Below are positions 14,410 through 14,477 of a DNA stretch of 14,477 nt, piece after piece. The stretch's first letter is position 1, and each line of letters starts with the position of its first letter. The stretch covers positions 1-14,477 of the forward strand of contig JAKOSS010000155.1 of the NCBI GenBank assembly GCA_029777145.1, read 5' to 3'. The DNA comes from Acidobacteriota bacterium (GTDB lineage: Bacteria; Acidobacteriota; Blastocatellia; Pyrinomonadales; Pyrinomonadaceae). Position numbers and translations under genes: made by a program. The notes under the pieces were generated by a model. It was not told the DNA's origin, searched no databases, and worked only from the letters and a program-made list of their open reading frames with translations.

Positions 14410-14440
14410 TATCAGTTACCAGCTATCCGTTCTCAGTTAC
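14410..14440. repeat. Second, degenerate heptamer array near the right edge
   Basis: Four units with a 7-base period can be read: TATCAGT (14410-14416), TACCAGC, TATCCGT and TCTCAGT (14431-14437), followed by TAC. It lies 27 bases after the AGCAGTG array and shares only a CAGT core with it, so it is a separate family. The remaining 37 bases of the window show nothing recognisable. Confidence 0.6.
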
Positions 14441-14477
14441 TTCGGAGAAGGGATCTGGACAAAATTCGACCTGAACC

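Overview
The window looks like a chromosomal segment of a moderately GC-rich, free-living bacterium. The best fit is Acidobacteriota, class Blastocatellia. That placement is inferred from gene content: an ECF sigma factor of the planctomycete/acidobacterial type beside a transmembrane Ser/Thr kinase with a TPR tail, an exported protein made of delta-60 and FG-GAP repeats, a secreted protein pairing a Gly-rich 'GGSY...GGFW' segment with a carboxypeptidase-regulatory-like domain, and menaquinone synthesis by the futalosine route (MqnA). No tRNA, rRNA, CRISPR, transposase or phage gene was seen. No stretch over 300 bases lacks a gene; the longest gene-free stretch is the last 178 bases, which are mostly tandem repeat.

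Layout. 2-759 (+): the 3' end of an unrecognised gene, a secreted carboxypeptidase-regulatory-like protein, then a rho-independent terminator. 881-1816 (+): an Fe-S PD-(D/E)XK nuclease. 1785-7175 (-): five genes, in transcription order a cyclase/arylformamidase-family hydrolase, formate-THF ligase (fhs), an alkyltransferase-like DNA repair protein, a TPR-M48 metalloprotease, and a small membrane protein translationally overlapped with the protease. 7279-8145 (+): mqnA. 8185-10323 (-): the exported propeller protein. 10428-13615 (+): ECF sigma factor and Ser/Thr kinase. 13612-14010 (-): an Imm63-like orphan immunity protein. 14078-14299 (+): a 73-residue membrane protein.

How genes may work together. 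The hydrolase and fhs could form a formate-release and formate-capture pair. The sigma factor and kinase look like one signalling unit. The M48 protease and its overlapping membrane protein probably act together in the envelope.

The most striking feature is not a gene. Short tandem arrays with an exact 7-base period recur through the window in at least four sequence families (GTAGACA, TGATAAT, GATTTGC, AGCAGTG), with weaker relatives near 850, 6530 and 14420. Two occur as facing inverted arrays separated by 34-41 bases, so they can fold into long imperfect hairpins. One of those sits inside mqnA and is read through in frame, adding about 30 residues. They resemble the heptanucleotide STRR repeats known from cyanobacteria, and I consider them the best candidate here for an undescribed repeat system.
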